From Liolophura sinensis (taxonomy: Eukaryota > Mollusca > Polyplacophora > Chitonida > Chitonidae), in assembly GCF_032854445.1 (NCBI RefSeq), contig NC_088306.1, positions 4,276,373 to 4,336,372 on the forward strand: a stretch of DNA of 60,000 nt. The letters are read 5' to 3'. The first letter of the stretch is position 1, and each line of letters starts with the position of its first letter. Position numbers and translations under genes: made by a program. The notes beneath the pieces are model-generated. The model saw nothing but the letters and a program-made list of their open reading frames with translations, did no database searches and had not been told where the DNA came from. Positions 34,036-46,597 of the stretch are shown here, piece after piece.

Positions 34036-34384
34036 AATGGTGAGCAAATGGTGAGTAAATGATGAGCAAACGATCATCGGATAATGAATAAATTCAGAGA
34101 AACCTGAAACTACACAACGGAAAAACTATAAGCAGATGGTGGAGATTCTAGAGATGAAAAAGTAAAATTTAATGATGAGGAAAATACTAAAAATGGGGAG
34201 AAAATTAGGACCACATAGCGAGGGAAATTATATAGTGAGGCAACTGGATATCATATGATGAAGAAACTAGGATCAGGTAGTCAGGAGCCCCCGATCACAT
34301 GAAGAAGAAACTAAAATCAGATGGTGATAAAACAGTTATGACATTCTAGGAACCAGAAACTAGGAAAAGGTGTTTAAGTAACTA

Positions 34385-34735
34385 GGATCACATTGTGAGT
34401 AAACTAAGATCCCAAGCAGATGAAACTAGGACCCGGTGATGAGGAAATTAGGGTCAGGTGGTGAGGAAACTGGGATCCGGTGATGAGGAAACTGGGATCA
34501 GGTTATGAAGGAACTAGGATCAGGTGCTGAGGACACTAGGATCTGGTGATGAGGAAACTGCGATCAGATGGTGAGGAAACATTGATCAGGAGGCAAGTAA
34601 ACTAGAATGCGGTGATGAGGAAACTGGGATCAGGTGGTTAGGGAACTAGGATCCTGTGATGAGGAAACTGGGATCAGGTGGTGAGGAAAAGAGAATCAGG
34701 TTGTGAGGAAACTGGAATCATTTGGTAACATGTGT
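34385..34735. repeat. ~22-bp minisatellite
   Basis: The unit is approximately GTGATGAGGAAACTGGGATC AG, about 14-15 diverged copies. From about 34040 to 34385 looser GATGAGGAAA-type copies link it to the preceding GGATC array. Confidence 0.85.
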
Positions 34736-35149
34736 GGGTGGGAATAAGGATCAGATGTCGGGATTAACACGTTCAGTAGGAAAATACGTACAGTTTGACA
34801 GAAATACTGTAAGCATGAATCCGAACTCCTAGAAGTACTGTATAGAATCTACAGTGGATGCAAATAGAAACAACAGACAAAAAGCACGTGCGTCTACTTA
34901 AATATATTGAAGAAATATATTTGTTAGCTAATGCGGCGTATGTGTGTCTTGTATCATGGTTGTTGCGGAAATATTTTCATTTATTCATTTATTTTCTATT
35001 TATGGTGGGAACACTCGTCATTTATAGATTTCCTTCTGTCAGGTTTTTAAAATTTATTTCGTATACAATGGCGTTAATAGCACAGTATACCTAATCTTAT
35101 TGTATAACCATCGGCCAAAACTTGCAGTACTCGTGGTTACTATACAAAT

Positions 35150-35471
35150 AGTAATCACTATAATAAATAGTAGCTACTATAAAAATGGTAATTATTACAA
35201 AAATGATAGATACAATAAGGGTAGCTACTGATAATGGTAGTTACCACAATAATGGCAAAGACAATATTAATGGTAGTTACCATAACAATAGCAAAGACAA
35301 TATTAATGGTAGTTACCACAATAATAGCAAAGTCAATATTAATGGTAGTTACCACAATAATAGCAAAGACAATATTAATGCTAGTTACCACAATAATAGC
35401 AAAGACAATATTAATGGTAGTTACTACAATAATGGGAGATACTATAATCAAAGTAATCAAAAGTAGTTACA
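35150..35471. repeat. 36-bp minisatellite, first part
   Basis: The unit is AATGGTAGTTACCACAATAA TAGCAAAGACAATATT. About six regular copies lie at 35235-35450, with looser ones before. It resumes as degenerate units at 35560-35650 beyond a SINE fragment. Confidence 0.93.
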
Positions 35472-35558
35472 CCATAATGCTGGCCTCCGTCGTATAAGTG
35501 AAATATTCCTTATACGGCTTAAATGACCAATCAAATAAATAAATCAATCAATCAAACG
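35472..35558 (+). mobile_element. SINE family A 3' fragment inside the 36-bp array
   Basis: CACCATAATGCTGGCCTCCG TCGTATAAGTGAAATATTCC, then CAATCAAATAAATAAATCAA. The minisatellite sequence is present on both sides. Confidence 0.82.
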
Positions 35559-35650
35559 TAATTACGACAAAATCAATGGTTCCTCAATAGTTACAATAAT
35601 GGTACAATAATAACGGTGGTTACTATAATAATGGTAATTATGGCTCTTAC

Positions 35651-36697
35651 CTCCACATACCAAGGGACAGTCAAGTCAGTCGGTAAATCATGTCAACCAG
35701 CTGTGCATCTGTGTCAGCATACGTCACCTTACGGGTACCCTTTTCGTGAAGCAGTCATGTTGATTCGAACTGACGGATAGTGTAAAGCAGTATAGAAATG
35801 ACTCGACTGTTAAAGGAATCCTACTGATATGTAAGCGTTCACTGACTGATATACTTAAGTCCCACGACTAGCTCTTAAATCCACCGACAATACATCACGT
35901 GACCGCTGCCCGGCAATAGTCTGCTGTTACCAGAGGCCGGCTTCGCGATTGTCTGAGCTACAGGCTGAATCCAGGCCGAAGCAGGCATCCTGGGCTGAAT
36001 CAAATGTCCCTGGGTGTGTGTTTATCTAAATATAACTACCATGGAAATTACATGTTAGGGGTGCCCTCAGCCCAGAAATGGTGAGAAAAAAAAAAAGGTT
36101 CTGGAAAACTTGGAGACGTTACTAGGTTTCTTGTTAGCGTGAAAAACGCTAACCGCACAGCAGTTAACAGCCAGACCTAAAGGACAGCACAGGCTCACGA
36201 GTTTTTACCAACATCTATCGCGTAAACACGTGTTTTTAGCATACAGTTTAATTTAATTTTATAAATCCGTGCTACAGAATATTCCACTGAAATAACAGAG
36301 GGTAAGGCTGAGGGAGAGGCAAATACTGTTAAATATAAGGAATTAAAGGCCTGATTCCGTTGCGTTTATGTCTTTGATAAGTGTTTTTTTTTTTGCAGTA
36401 CGTCCGATCCTTCCATTGCAATATGCCGGGTGATATTGGTGGAAGTGATTCAGTAGAGCCAGGAATAAATCACTGGAGAGATTGGTGTTACTTGAGATCT
36501 AAAGTCTATTTTTTTGGCGAGTCGCCAATATTCAGCTGTCTATAAAATCAGTCATACCCGCTACAAAAAATGCTTTTCATCAATGACATTTTTTTCTAAT
36601 TTATAAATGTTAAACTGCTAGTGCACAGTTTTGACTGCAAGAACTGATTGCCTCGGATGACGTCGTAATTATTAAAAAACAAGTTGGATTCTGGGAA
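35651..36697. other. Unassigned sequence
   Basis: No repeat or gene is recognised. A TTTTTTTTTTTTGCAG acceptor-like site occurs at about 36398 (plus), and a CRE-like TGACGTCG at 36658-36665. Confidence 0.4.
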
Positions 36698-36724
36698 ATG
36701 GACGGAGCCCCATATGTTTTGAAG
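36698..36724 (+). CDS. Candidate first coding exon (MDGAPYVLK)
   Basis: An ATG in a favourable context (GGGAAATGG) opens nine codons that end exactly at a consensus donor AAG/GTGAGT at 36725. A CRE-like TGACGTCG lies 33 bp upstream. This is what a first coding exon next to a promoter can look like. No downstream exon with a matching phase was identified, so it may be chance. Confidence 0.2.
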
Positions 36725-37941
36725 GTGAGTGACACTAGTTATCTAGTCTCCTATCGACTTCATTCTAAACTCTGTTTCTGACACTGCCATATTTGAAATT
36801 ATTTACATGTTTTTAGTATAAGATAACAATAGATAAGGGTGGCGCGAATAACAAGTGAAAAGGCTGAAGTGAAAAAACTACACATAAAGACTGGTGTTGT
36901 CTGCATTTCAAAAATTGTAGCAAGTCGTGTGAAGAAGCAACCCTATAATCTTCCCGTGTAGCTGTGTACGTAGAATGGAGAACCTTTCCAGTCTAAATCA
37001 GACCTTTCAGAGTTTAAACCTAAATTGCTGTAGACTACATCAATCTGAATTTGACACATCGGATTTGGTAAACATATCTAGAAACTACTGACTACTTCTA
37101 CCAGGCAAAAATCGACTACTTGGGAACAAGTCATCAACGTAGTCGTGCTCTATAAGAGAACAGTAGACAATCCAGCTTACAACTGAATCACCATTGTGAG
37201 GACAATGATGTCGGGTTCTCATCTAAAAAAAAAATGCAATGTCTTGTATACTCTCCTTGTAAAAGACTATCTTGTGCAATCAAGCTATCGTTGGGGCACT
37301 AGGTTTTCCCGGCGTATTTCTGAGACATTAGCCGAAAGTAAACCAAAGAAATAAATCGATGTCTGTCTCCAATGTTACACTTCAAGGGACCGATTTTAGT
37401 ACACTCTAGCCTTAGCCTATTGTTTCACAATGCGAACGACTTCAATGTGTGCCCTAAACTTATTGTTGACATGTTGACAAACATGTGCGGAATGGAAAGA
37501 TAATATTTATTAATTTTGATGTAAGCCTGGATATTTCAGAAACTGCTATATCCGACCTGCTTAGCTAAGACTGTCCATACTAGACAGGTTTTTTCGCTTG
37601 CACAGGCGTATTTTGTGAATTTCTAAAAATCCGCCTAGCGTGGCCGTCAAGGGGACGGAGTATTTCGCAGGCGATCTTGTCCAAAAAGTAGGCAGTCTCC
37701 GGCTACCCACAAAGCTTGAGTTATATTTTACATTAGCACTGAACAATTCTGCTTTTTTTCCCGACAAATAAAAAAGAAAAACCTGTTAGGTGCGTTCCAT
37801 TGCCCCATGTGCTTCTCACTTAATAGCCGTTTTATTATACTTTGCCAGAGTCCTCCTGCTAGCCCATGTCATCTCGACAAGAGATGGTTTTCTGGATTAA
37901 GTTATCCGTTGTATGGCGTGGGAATAATGTAGGGCATGCGT
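36725..37941. other. Unassigned sequence
   Basis: No gene or repeat is recognised. Confidence 0.45.
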
Positions 37942-38066
37942 ACATTATTTATTTATTTATTTATGTGACGGAGAACAGCATTATGATGGGGAGATACCTG
38001 ACTGAGCCCAGTGGAACCCCACGACCATCGATTGGTTGCTTACAGACCCTCCCATGTACGTATGCG
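37942..38066 (-). mobile_element. SINE family A copy A10, antisense and diverged
   Basis: TACATTATTTATTTATTTAT tail, then AACAGCATTATGATGGGGAG and CCACGACCATCGATTGGTTG, then CAGACCCTCCCATGTACG. Confidence 0.72.
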
Positions 38067-40339
38067 AACTGTAGGTTTAATTGGCGGCTTTAACCAAAAA
38101 ATGTGATCCCAAGGTCGTCAAAAACTACACATTTTAGCATATTTAACATGTATGTTTACCACGCGGAAAAGACTGGGCGTGCTGCATGTTAGATCTCCTA
38201 TCACATACAATTATGTGAATCCACAGAGGATGTAGACTGTAACAATCGCGAATTCGCAATAGCTGGGACATCCCACATATAGGCCTTTTTAATGTGCTTT
38301 CTTTTCTGGGAAGCAATTTTACGTGTTTAGACAGATAAGTTTTTAGTTTTGTTTCAGCTTTGTGTTTAGCTTGAATAGGATCATACAAATGTCCTATGTC
38401 CAGTAAACGACGATTACGTGTAAACACCATGCAACAGGTACATCTTGACTTTTGCTAAACACGTTTAGCATCATGACACATTGTGCGAGATATCTTCAGG
38501 TGCCTCCGATATGTGTTAAACCTCCGCGACACATATAGAGTGTATAAGATGTCATGTCATTTTGAGTACAGGGCCCTCAATATGTGAACGGTTAAAAGAT
38601 AAGGGTGTGTGTGTTAAATGAATAGACCTATCGACCAACAAACAGACAGAAGGGCTTCCGTATAAAGCTGTGTTCTCGCACCTAAAAACAGATTTGTCAG
38701 GCTACCACCGCCTCTTATATACATTGTATAAAACACTCGTTCCCCTTACACCTCACCCATTTTTTATATTCATATTGGTGAGTAAAAGAGTATGTATCGT
38801 ATAATCCCCCCCCCCCCCATCCCCCGCCTCCAATTTTAACATTTGTAATTTTCACATAAATGATTCTTCGTCAGGTTTGCTGGACCAAGAGCCAGACCAA
38901 GGCTTTAAGCCGGCTTTAAGTGAGTCAGTGCTTACACCCTGTTTACTGTTATGTCGATTTTCAAAAATCACATGCAATGTCTTGCTTTGTACATTCCAAG
39001 GTTAAATGACTGGTACTGTCTTACAACTGAAATGTGCAACTTTAGAAATCCAGGACAAAACCACCGGCGGACAAATTAACTTACAAAACATATCCGATAA
39101 ACTACAAAACATGATGTTAAATATTTATTTCGGAGCCATATTATTCCGAATAATGTAGCCTATTTTAATAATATTTCAAACTCAATTTAACAATATATAT
39201 AGGGGTCGCTAATTATGAGTAAATCATAAATCTGAGCACTAGTCCTTTAACAATGTTAAATCCTGCGTTCTGGCAGCACTGGAGGAGTGGAAACATTTAT
39301 AATTTGGTCAACGTTTTCTAAAGTGTTACATATTTAACACTTCACAAAATGGTTAGACAATTTTGTAATTTAAACTCTCTTATTTCGAATGGAATCTTTT
39401 AGGTGTTGCATTCCGCGCTATAAATGATAAAAATCTGGTCATCCAGCATGATGTTATAGAAGCTACAAACAAACATTACGCAAGGTAACGCATTCAAATG
39501 TTATTACTGCCATTTTTACAGTATTTAGCGTCATTTTAGCATTTACATTTTAACAGAGTATATTCACACAAAGTAATCAGTTAAATTTAACAGAATGTAA
39601 GTCTATCGTCTGAGTGACGCTATAATGTATTCTGATATTACAGCAAATTATCTTGTTAAATATACCACATGTATCTTCGTAATCCAACATAAAATGTTTG
39701 TTGAACTTACAGGGTATTGTACTGAATATGGTACAGTATTGTATTTTGTTAACAGAAGCATGCTAGCATCACTTAGACAACAGACTTTCTGTTAAAAGCT
39801 GATTATTTCTGTCTGGTCACACACGGGAGATACGCTCCCTTAAACAATGAACGTTTTATCGTTGCCTTAATATAGAAGAAAAGTTTTGATTTAATTGCAG
39901 AGAGATATCCGATTTCAAACTCGTGCAATAGGAGCCTCAGAAAGTTTCTCTGTGCTTTCCCCCTGGCTGTGACCTAAATGTTCCCCCAGGGGGGGGCGTT
40001 TATGTAAACAGGAGAGCGGGGCTACAAAAGTTATCAATCCATCTGTAAACCATTTATACGCCACCAGGAATTTGCGTAACATTTGTGTATTACCACAAGG
40101 TGGGAGCTGCTATCAGATTGTGTGCTATGCTCACCAGGCAAATACTATACGTAAATATTTTTAATTTCACACCAATTGGCTACCTAGAAATAGTTGTGAC
40201 TTAATACAACTTAATTTGTTCAGCTGTATAGTAGAAGGATTTTTATTGAAGGAGTGGATCAATTAGTATGTCAACTTCTTGGAAAGGTCAAAACGCCGCA
40301 TGTGAAATAGATATATGATACCATTTGTCTTGTATCGCT
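38067..40339. other. Unassigned AT-rich sequence
   Basis: No gene was seen. A C13 tract is at 38806-38818. Confidence 0.45.
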
Positions 40340-40450
40340 ATGCACCTTCCCACGTTCGGCCGGAGAGGAAGCTAGCATGAGGGGGATCTGAACTCACAGC
40401 GACCGCATTGGTGAGAGGCTCCTAGGCCACTGCGCCGAGCTGACCTGACC
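40340..40450 (-). mobile_element. SINE family A 5' half with tRNA-like head, antisense
   Basis: On the minus strand it reads GGTCAGCTCGGCGCAGTGGC CTAGGAGCC, then GTGAGTTCAGATCC (box-B-like) and CTTCCTCTCCGGCCGAACGT. This is the clearest view of the tRNA-derived head in the window. The 3' half is missing, and a diverged repeat follows. Confidence 0.75.
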
Positions 40451-40464
40451 GAGGAGCCCCCCAC

Positions 40465-40885
40465 TCATGGTAAAAGTAGTAATGGCATTACTACACATGG
40501 TAAAAGGCGATTTGAGATTATAATGCACGATAGCTCACTGGCATTACTAGTCCTACTGTAATACACGGTAAAAATACCGGTGAAATTACTGCACACTCTA
40601 TATTACTGCGCGTTAACACTAACATTACGATGCACCGTAAAGTAGCTCTGACATTACAATACATGGTATACGCCAGTAATGACCCTCCTATAGGCCTACA
40701 CGTCGTATATCGTAGTACTCATATACATATGTACTCGCGCTATTGTATATAGTGAAATTAGCGCCCACATTACTGTATACGGCAACAGTAGAAACTACAT
40801 TACTATATACGGGAACAGTAGCAACTACAGTACTACACACGGAGACAGTAGCAATTACAATTGGAAATTCACCTATAGTACAACC
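40465..40885. repeat. Diverged ~36-40-bp repeats
   Basis: Repeated forms such as ATGGTAAAAGTAGTAATGGC ATTACTACAC, then later ACTATATACGGGAACAGTAG CAACTAC. The units are heavily diverged at the left and clearer at 40780-40880. Confidence 0.65.
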
Positions 40886-41535
40886 GGGAAATCGACTACA
40901 TAATTTCTTACAATAAAAAGGTAATAGATTCATCCGGGCGCGTCCAGCGGAAAATCTGAACTTTTGTCTTATTCATAGAAAATACGAAACCAGCTAAACT
41001 TGGTCTTAAACCTACCTGCAATTAAATTCAGCGTCAGCAAGTGACAGTTTTATTTACCTTTAAGACTAATTACCTCATGTACGTTCTTGTGGTAACCAAT
41101 CCCTAACATCGTCAACAAAATAACTCCGATTAAAATTCCACGGCATGGAAAATCTTTGTCCGCGGTTTGCCAAAACGTCCGATGAAGATTCAGAGAACAA
41201 AACCTCCATTGTGACTTAAATGCGCACTTTGTAAATACCAAGTTCAGCGTGGATGTTTTCGCTTGCTCTAATCTATTAACCACTTTTTAAAAAAAAATTT
41301 TTTTTCGACATCGTGGGAACAGCGAATTCTGACTGAAGCTTCTGGGGACGACCGTCAAGGCTTTCGCAGGTGTTCTAATTATAGCTGATTTTTATGTTCC
41401 TCACAAAAGTTTTAAGCTTTGAAATATAATTCATGGGTCTGACTAAAGACACAAACAAAACCAAAGAAGATTATGGCAGGTTTTTTGGTTAAAGTATTTG
41501 GGTCTGTACCTCTTTTGACAGGCTAAATCTTACAG

Positions 41536-41700
41536 ATTTATTTTCTTTGGTGATTTACGTCGTAGTCAAGAATATTTCACTTATTCGACGGCAGCCAGCA
41601 TAATGGTGGGAGGTAAACAGGTAGAGCCCGAGGGAAATCCACGACAATCCGCAGACTGCTGACAGACCTTCTCACGTACGACCTGAGACGAAGCCAGTAT
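41536..41700 (-). mobile_element. SINE family A copy A11, antisense
   Basis: GTCGTAGTCAAGAATATTTC, then CGGCAGCCAGCATAATGGTG, then AGACCTTCTCACGTACGACC and a worn head at TTGCGCGGTGGC. Confidence 0.83.
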
Positions 41701-41712
41701 TGCGCGGTGGCA

Positions 41713-43199
41713 GTAAACCTTAATATTATTATATTTATTATTATTATTATATTATTAAGTAAGAATTTGGAGGACAGTATATATTATATTTCATCTCTCC
41801 ATAAATCTGACCGCCATCATATAGGTGAAGTTTAACTGAGCAGGGGTTTAAAAAATCTATCAGATAATAAATAAAAAAGTGACTTAACTGTCTGAAAACC
41901 ATTTTTTGACATTCTTGTAAAATATAATCGCTCTCACCTGCAGACGATCAGCTTATATAAACAATGAAGCCGTGATCACACGGTGTACGTACATTACAGC
42001 ATATGTGAAAACATATCCTTTCTAATCAATTTTTAAAAGTAATAGGAAGGGTAATAAGTATCAGTTGTATTATATTTCAACAATAGCATTGGGCAAATGT
42101 GTTACTATTTATTTATATTAATTTGTCGCTTAGGGCCATAAATAAGAATTGTTCAACCATGATTACAGCGAGTTTTAGAGCTGGAGAAAATCGGGATGCA
42201 TGCCAATCCGATGAACTTTCCCCCATGTGACGTGGAGATATGTACACCATTTTGATGGAAAACAGATGGCCGTTAACGGACGTTAGACTGCGCAATCGGC
42301 CGCACAAATGTCGACGACTACTTAATTACGGGGAAATGCATTTAAATCCCTGTGTAAATGTTTGTATTGAGTCATCTATTGTTCCACTGCGGCCTTAAGT
42401 TGTGGCATTTGTCCATTACCTGTACAGAGTTGCGGTAATTTCCTCAGCATTTTTCTCGCTTTTATACCTGAAGTCAGAAATCTGACCGCCATTGTATAAA
42501 TGAGAATTTCCTGAACAAGGCGCCATTCACTGAAGACACATATTATTTTGGGTCTACTTACTTAATTTGATTTAATGTGTTGCTTAAGAATTTACTAAAG
42601 AACTGATACTTTGAAAGAAGGTACGCGACTTATTATTATCGTTCTTGTGTTTTATTCACTGAAATATGTGTTGTAAAGATTACCACGTCGACATACAGCT
42701 GAATTTGAAACAGGCCTATAACTAAGAAACAAATCTCCTTTCAGTGACATGGTCGGAATAACAGGGTATTTCAACGTTGTTCTTCGTTGTATGATTCTCC
42801 AGTAATTCTTCATCTTATAAGTAAAGATACAGATTATATATCACATTATGTATGTGACACTGAGAGGACATTCCATGACGTTATAAGCCACTTACTCCAG
42901 TCAACCATTGTAGCTGCAAAAAATTACTTTTTAAATAATTCTGTCTTACAAAGAATGATCCTTAACTGCTGTGGATTCCTAACTGGGTACAGGATTTGGT
43001 CAAGTCCTGTTTAGAAGAAAGGCAATTTAACTTTATGTCGAGTCAAATTGATCGATGTATCAGTTTAAATCTTACACCTAGATTGCATAATAGATAAGTG
43101 ATTAACGATATATGTGTTCAGTTGGACATAAGTAGACACAAATTTTGATAACAGCTAACCATCCACATTTTCCCCAACTTATCGGTTTTAACTTAAAAT
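41713..43199. other. Unassigned AT-rich sequence
   Basis: An ATT/TATT microsatellite lies at about 41722-41757. No gene is recognised. Confidence 0.45.
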
Positions 43200-43630
43200 C
43201 ATTACATATTGAATCGTCAACAGCAGAATCTGATAAGTTGTCAGAGATAACATACACATGTGTCTTCAGCAAACCAATTGGGATATCATTAATGAATAGT
43301 TCTAAGAAATGACAGCGGTCCCCGAACTGACCCTTGAGGAACGCCTGCCTGAAGCCAAAGAAGTCGCAGTTGCCTGCAGGCCACTGCATGAGAACAACTC
43401 ATGGTTAGCTGACGTGAAGTCAAGTAACTTTTAAACTACGAGCGTAACCCACCATCTGTACCAAGTGACATTTATTTTGTGCGCATACCAATATGCCATC
43501 CACGCTCAAAATCCTTAAAAAAATTGAAACACTTTTTATTAACTTTCATCGCCTTCGGAATATCAAAATACAGATCGATTGTTTGACTGTAGACCTATTT
43601 GGCTGAAACCCGCACTGGTCAGGGAAGATA
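43200..43630 (-). pseudogene. Decayed LINE-type reverse transcriptase fragment
   Basis: Several RT motifs appear in order on the minus strand but in different frames. A CGFQ/GRST-like block lies at about 43590-43625. A KDFER block resembling the first catalytic region lies at about 43505-43535. A GVPQGS motif lies at 43328-43345, followed by GPL and, after a frame change, FINDIP. The place of the YADD box (about 43240-43250) reads ISDN, so the catalytic aspartates are lost. Stops and frameshifts separate the pieces. The order and spacing fit non-LTR retrotransposons of the jockey/CR1/L2 type; the clade is not resolved. It is inactive, and I saw no endonuclease or tail. Confidence 0.6.
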
Positions 43631-43754
43631 TCACTACATAAGAATTTAAAACATAATTTTAAAATTAAGTTTTTAAAATATTACTCTGTCAAAAATTTTA
43701 CTTACATCACTAAGAAACGGGTGTATAATAATTAACAGATTGTTTGGAGGAGTC

Positions 43755-43998
43755 TCGCACCGGTGCGGTCGCTGTCAATTCACGTCCATCTCATGCTGGC
43801 TTCCTCTCCGGCCATACGTGGAAAGGTCTATCAGCAACCTGCAGATGGTCGTGTGTTTCCCCCGGGCTCTGCCCGGTTCCCTCCCACCACAATGCTGGCG
43901 GCCGTCGTATAAGTGAAATATTCTTGAATACGGCGTTAAACACCAATCAAACAAATAAATGAATAAATAAATAAGTAAATAAATAAATATAATTAAAT
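43755..43998 (+). mobile_element. SINE family A copy A3
   Basis: Head GGTGCGGTCGCTGTCAATTC, body CTCATGCTGGCTTCCTCTCC and CACAATGCTGGCGGCCGTCG, tail CTTGAATACGGCGTTAAACA CC followed by a long AAAT/AAATG run. Confidence 0.88.
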
Positions 43999-44149
43999 GG
44001 ACATGGTATAAGCTATTTTCCATGTCGACGGGAACTGGTTGCTTTCCAGCGATTAATTAGAAGAAGAAAAAAAAAACACGTAGCGCTTTTCTCGCACTGT
44101 TACATTAGCAGCTCATTGCCGTCACACAACAATTTATGTCAAGAACGGA

Positions 44150-44450
44150 GTTAATCATTACAACGTTAACTCCTAATTGTCAATACGTGAAGTTTTGTGA
44201 CAACAGTCACAATAAATATTTACAACGAGAAATTCCTTGCAGTGACTTAATAATTGTTCACAGCGAAGCAATAATTCGATAATAATTCGTTACAGGGATA
44301 ACTCTTTGCGATGAAGTTATATATCACCGGTACATAATAGATCGTTACAGCAGTAACTCGTTGCAATTTGTCATAGCTACATAATAAACGGTAACTCCTT
44401 ACAATAACGTAGTACTGTGTTGCAACTACGTAATAAAACGCTTGACCATA
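44150..44450. repeat. Diverged tandem motif (TAACTC-TTGCAA type)
   Basis: Recurrent pieces such as GTTACAGCAGTAACTCGTTG and CGGTAACTCCTTACAATAAC occur about every 55-65 bp. They are too diverged for a firm unit. Confidence 0.45.
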
Positions 44451-44784
44451 ACACATTCAAGTGCTACGGTATGCAGCCCCCCCCCCTCCCCGCCCTAAAA
44501 ATAAACAAACGAAAACAATTACGATATTGTTTACAACTCTTATGGCGCTTTTTATTTATTTTTAAAAGCAAAATTAACTGCGCATTTCTGCACATTCTCT
44601 GTAAGACACTCATCACTTTCGAAAAAAAACCCTTCTCTCAGAGAAGAATATTTTCCATATTTTGAGTAAGACAGCCTTTGGCACCGACTGTTAGTGTTGA
44701 ATTTTGTACTCTGAACAAACTGTCCGTAATAAAACCTTGCTATTTAGTCTAAAAATGTGCATTTACTGTGAATAGATAATGTTC

Positions 44785-45185
44785 AGTGGCCGATTGCTTA
44801 GTGCTTCCTTTCCAAACGCCAGGACACAGATTCACTTCCGTCGATATATGATGTTTATATCTCTATGTAAGCGTGGGTAAGTTTGCCAGGAACTTGCCAA
44901 ACATCGGTGGTTTAGCGGACACGTAAATGTGGGTAAGTTTGCCAGGAACTTACCGAACATCTGTGGTTTACCAGACACGTAAATGTGGGTAAGTTTGCCA
45001 GGAGCTTACCGAACATCTGTGGTTTACCAGACACGTAAATGTGGGTAAGTTTGCCAGGAACTTGCCGAACATCTGTGGTTTACCGGACATTCCGGTTTTC
45101 CCTACCCATAAAATTGAACCACATCGAACAAGGGAGTATAATTCTTGAGCATGGAGTTGAATAACAATCAAATAAATCAATAACT
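44785..45185 (+). mobile_element. SINE family B copy B4 with internal tandem expansion
   Basis: Head GTGGCCGATTGCTTAGTGCT, then a 56-bp array, then GGACATTCCGGTTTTCCCTA CCCATAAAATTG and the tail ATTCTTGAGCATGGAGTTGA ATAACAATCAAATAAATC. Confidence 0.75.
44867..45090. repeat. 4 x 56-bp tandem repeat inside SINE B4
   Basis: The unit is GTAAATGTGGGTAAGTTTGC CAGGAACTTACCGAACATCT GTGGTTTACCAGACAC. Four copies fit 44867-45090 exactly. Confidence 0.95.
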
Positions 45186-46469
45186 ACTTAATCAAACTAA
45201 CTAAATAATTAAATATGGCATTTATTTACCAAAACTCTGCTGGTATGTATAGTTGATTACCACACAACAACAACAGAGTAGTAGGCCCGGGGCTTCTCTC
45301 ATACTGGGTGTATTATTTCGGATATAAATTATGAACATTTTGTTTAAATGTGATTCATATAATTCTGTTGAAGTCATGTTAATATATTGATAAAATCCGG
45401 AAATAATAAGAACATTACGTCGTTTATGTATTTTCAACATTATGTTAATTTCTGTGTTAGATATTGATTTTCTAAGAAAGCCATTTTCAAAGCTTACAGA
45501 TTTCTTCCACCTATTTGAATGTATAAACCTGGTCATGCACCACTGATTAACGGGAAAACTCTTCAGAAGACATCCGGCGTTAAACACAAAGAAAACCATA
45601 AAATGAATACATGGCATTTATTGAGTACATCATAAAAACAGGCTTTCCGAACAACTTTAATCGAAATCTGTGCCACATCATTTTTTTGTACGTCACGAAC
45701 CATGCATTATCTAACAGGAGTTTCTCTTGTCGAATACAGTTATAAAGTTCTGGTTTGTTGATCTACAGGAAGGGTGTCCAGAGCGAGCTACCATAGATTA
45801 GGCGTGCGGGTACCGGTACACCGAATTATTAAGCATCTCTAACATGCGGCCTCTGGTCAGCATAATTTACAGGTCGAAAATATAAGGCAGAAAAAGTGAC
45901 GCTCATAAATTTCATGTTTCCACCTGTGCGGCTGCCTTGTGGCCTATTTTTACCTCTCTGATTGGCAGGTGTGTTTCTAAGTTAGATCGAGTTGTCAGTC
46001 AAGGAGATATTTTCATGGTGTCATTTTGACGAGTACGGAAGGCCATTGTGGCCATCAACAAGAACACAATGTTATGTTGAATACCAACGTGATGACCATT
46101 GCTAGATATAGATTGAAATATTTTATTGAGATTAAGTGTGATTGTCAGCTGATGAAATAAAGAGAGTATGGTGTTTGAAAAACTGAGGTCTTGTTGCACT
46201 TGACATAATTTTGATTTATTGTTTGAATGACCGATTTACGTTTCACTAAACATCTTCTTGGCCCCACAGGTCTTCCATAGATTGATGCTCTGAACACAAA
46301 TACATTCTTTTGTGACATACGAGATGGACTTTCTGGATATAGAATTGTTTTATACATAGTCGTATTAGAGTAAACAAGATGAGACTGAAATAGATCGTGT
46401 ACTTTCGTTGATGTATTCCTCACGAAATGTTGTCATCACGCTTCACATTGATGGCGGATTTTCCCAGTG
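45186..46469. other. Unassigned sequence
   Basis: A minus-strand open frame at 45222-45617 has no recognised domain and an AT-biased composition. Not called. Confidence 0.45.
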
Positions 46470-46597
46470 AGCTGTAAATGTGTAACTGAGCTGTAATTGT
46501 GTAACTGAGCTGTAATTGTGTAACTGAGCTGTAATTGTGTAACTGAGCTGTAGCTGTGTGACTGAGCAGTAGTTGTGTAACTGGGCTTCAGTTGTGA
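46470..46597. repeat. 19-bp minisatellite
   Basis: The unit is AGCTGTAATTGTGTAACTG. Six full copies and a partial one are followed by a SINE tail, after which two or three more units occur (about 46664-46720). Confidence 0.93.

Noticed and set aside
40385-40450. tRNA gene on the minus strand
   Set aside because: Box-A-like and box-B-like text is present, but it is continuous with the SINE family A body, so it is the SINE head.
45222-45617. 131-residue minus-strand open frame
   Set aside because: No known domain, AT-driven composition and no splice context.
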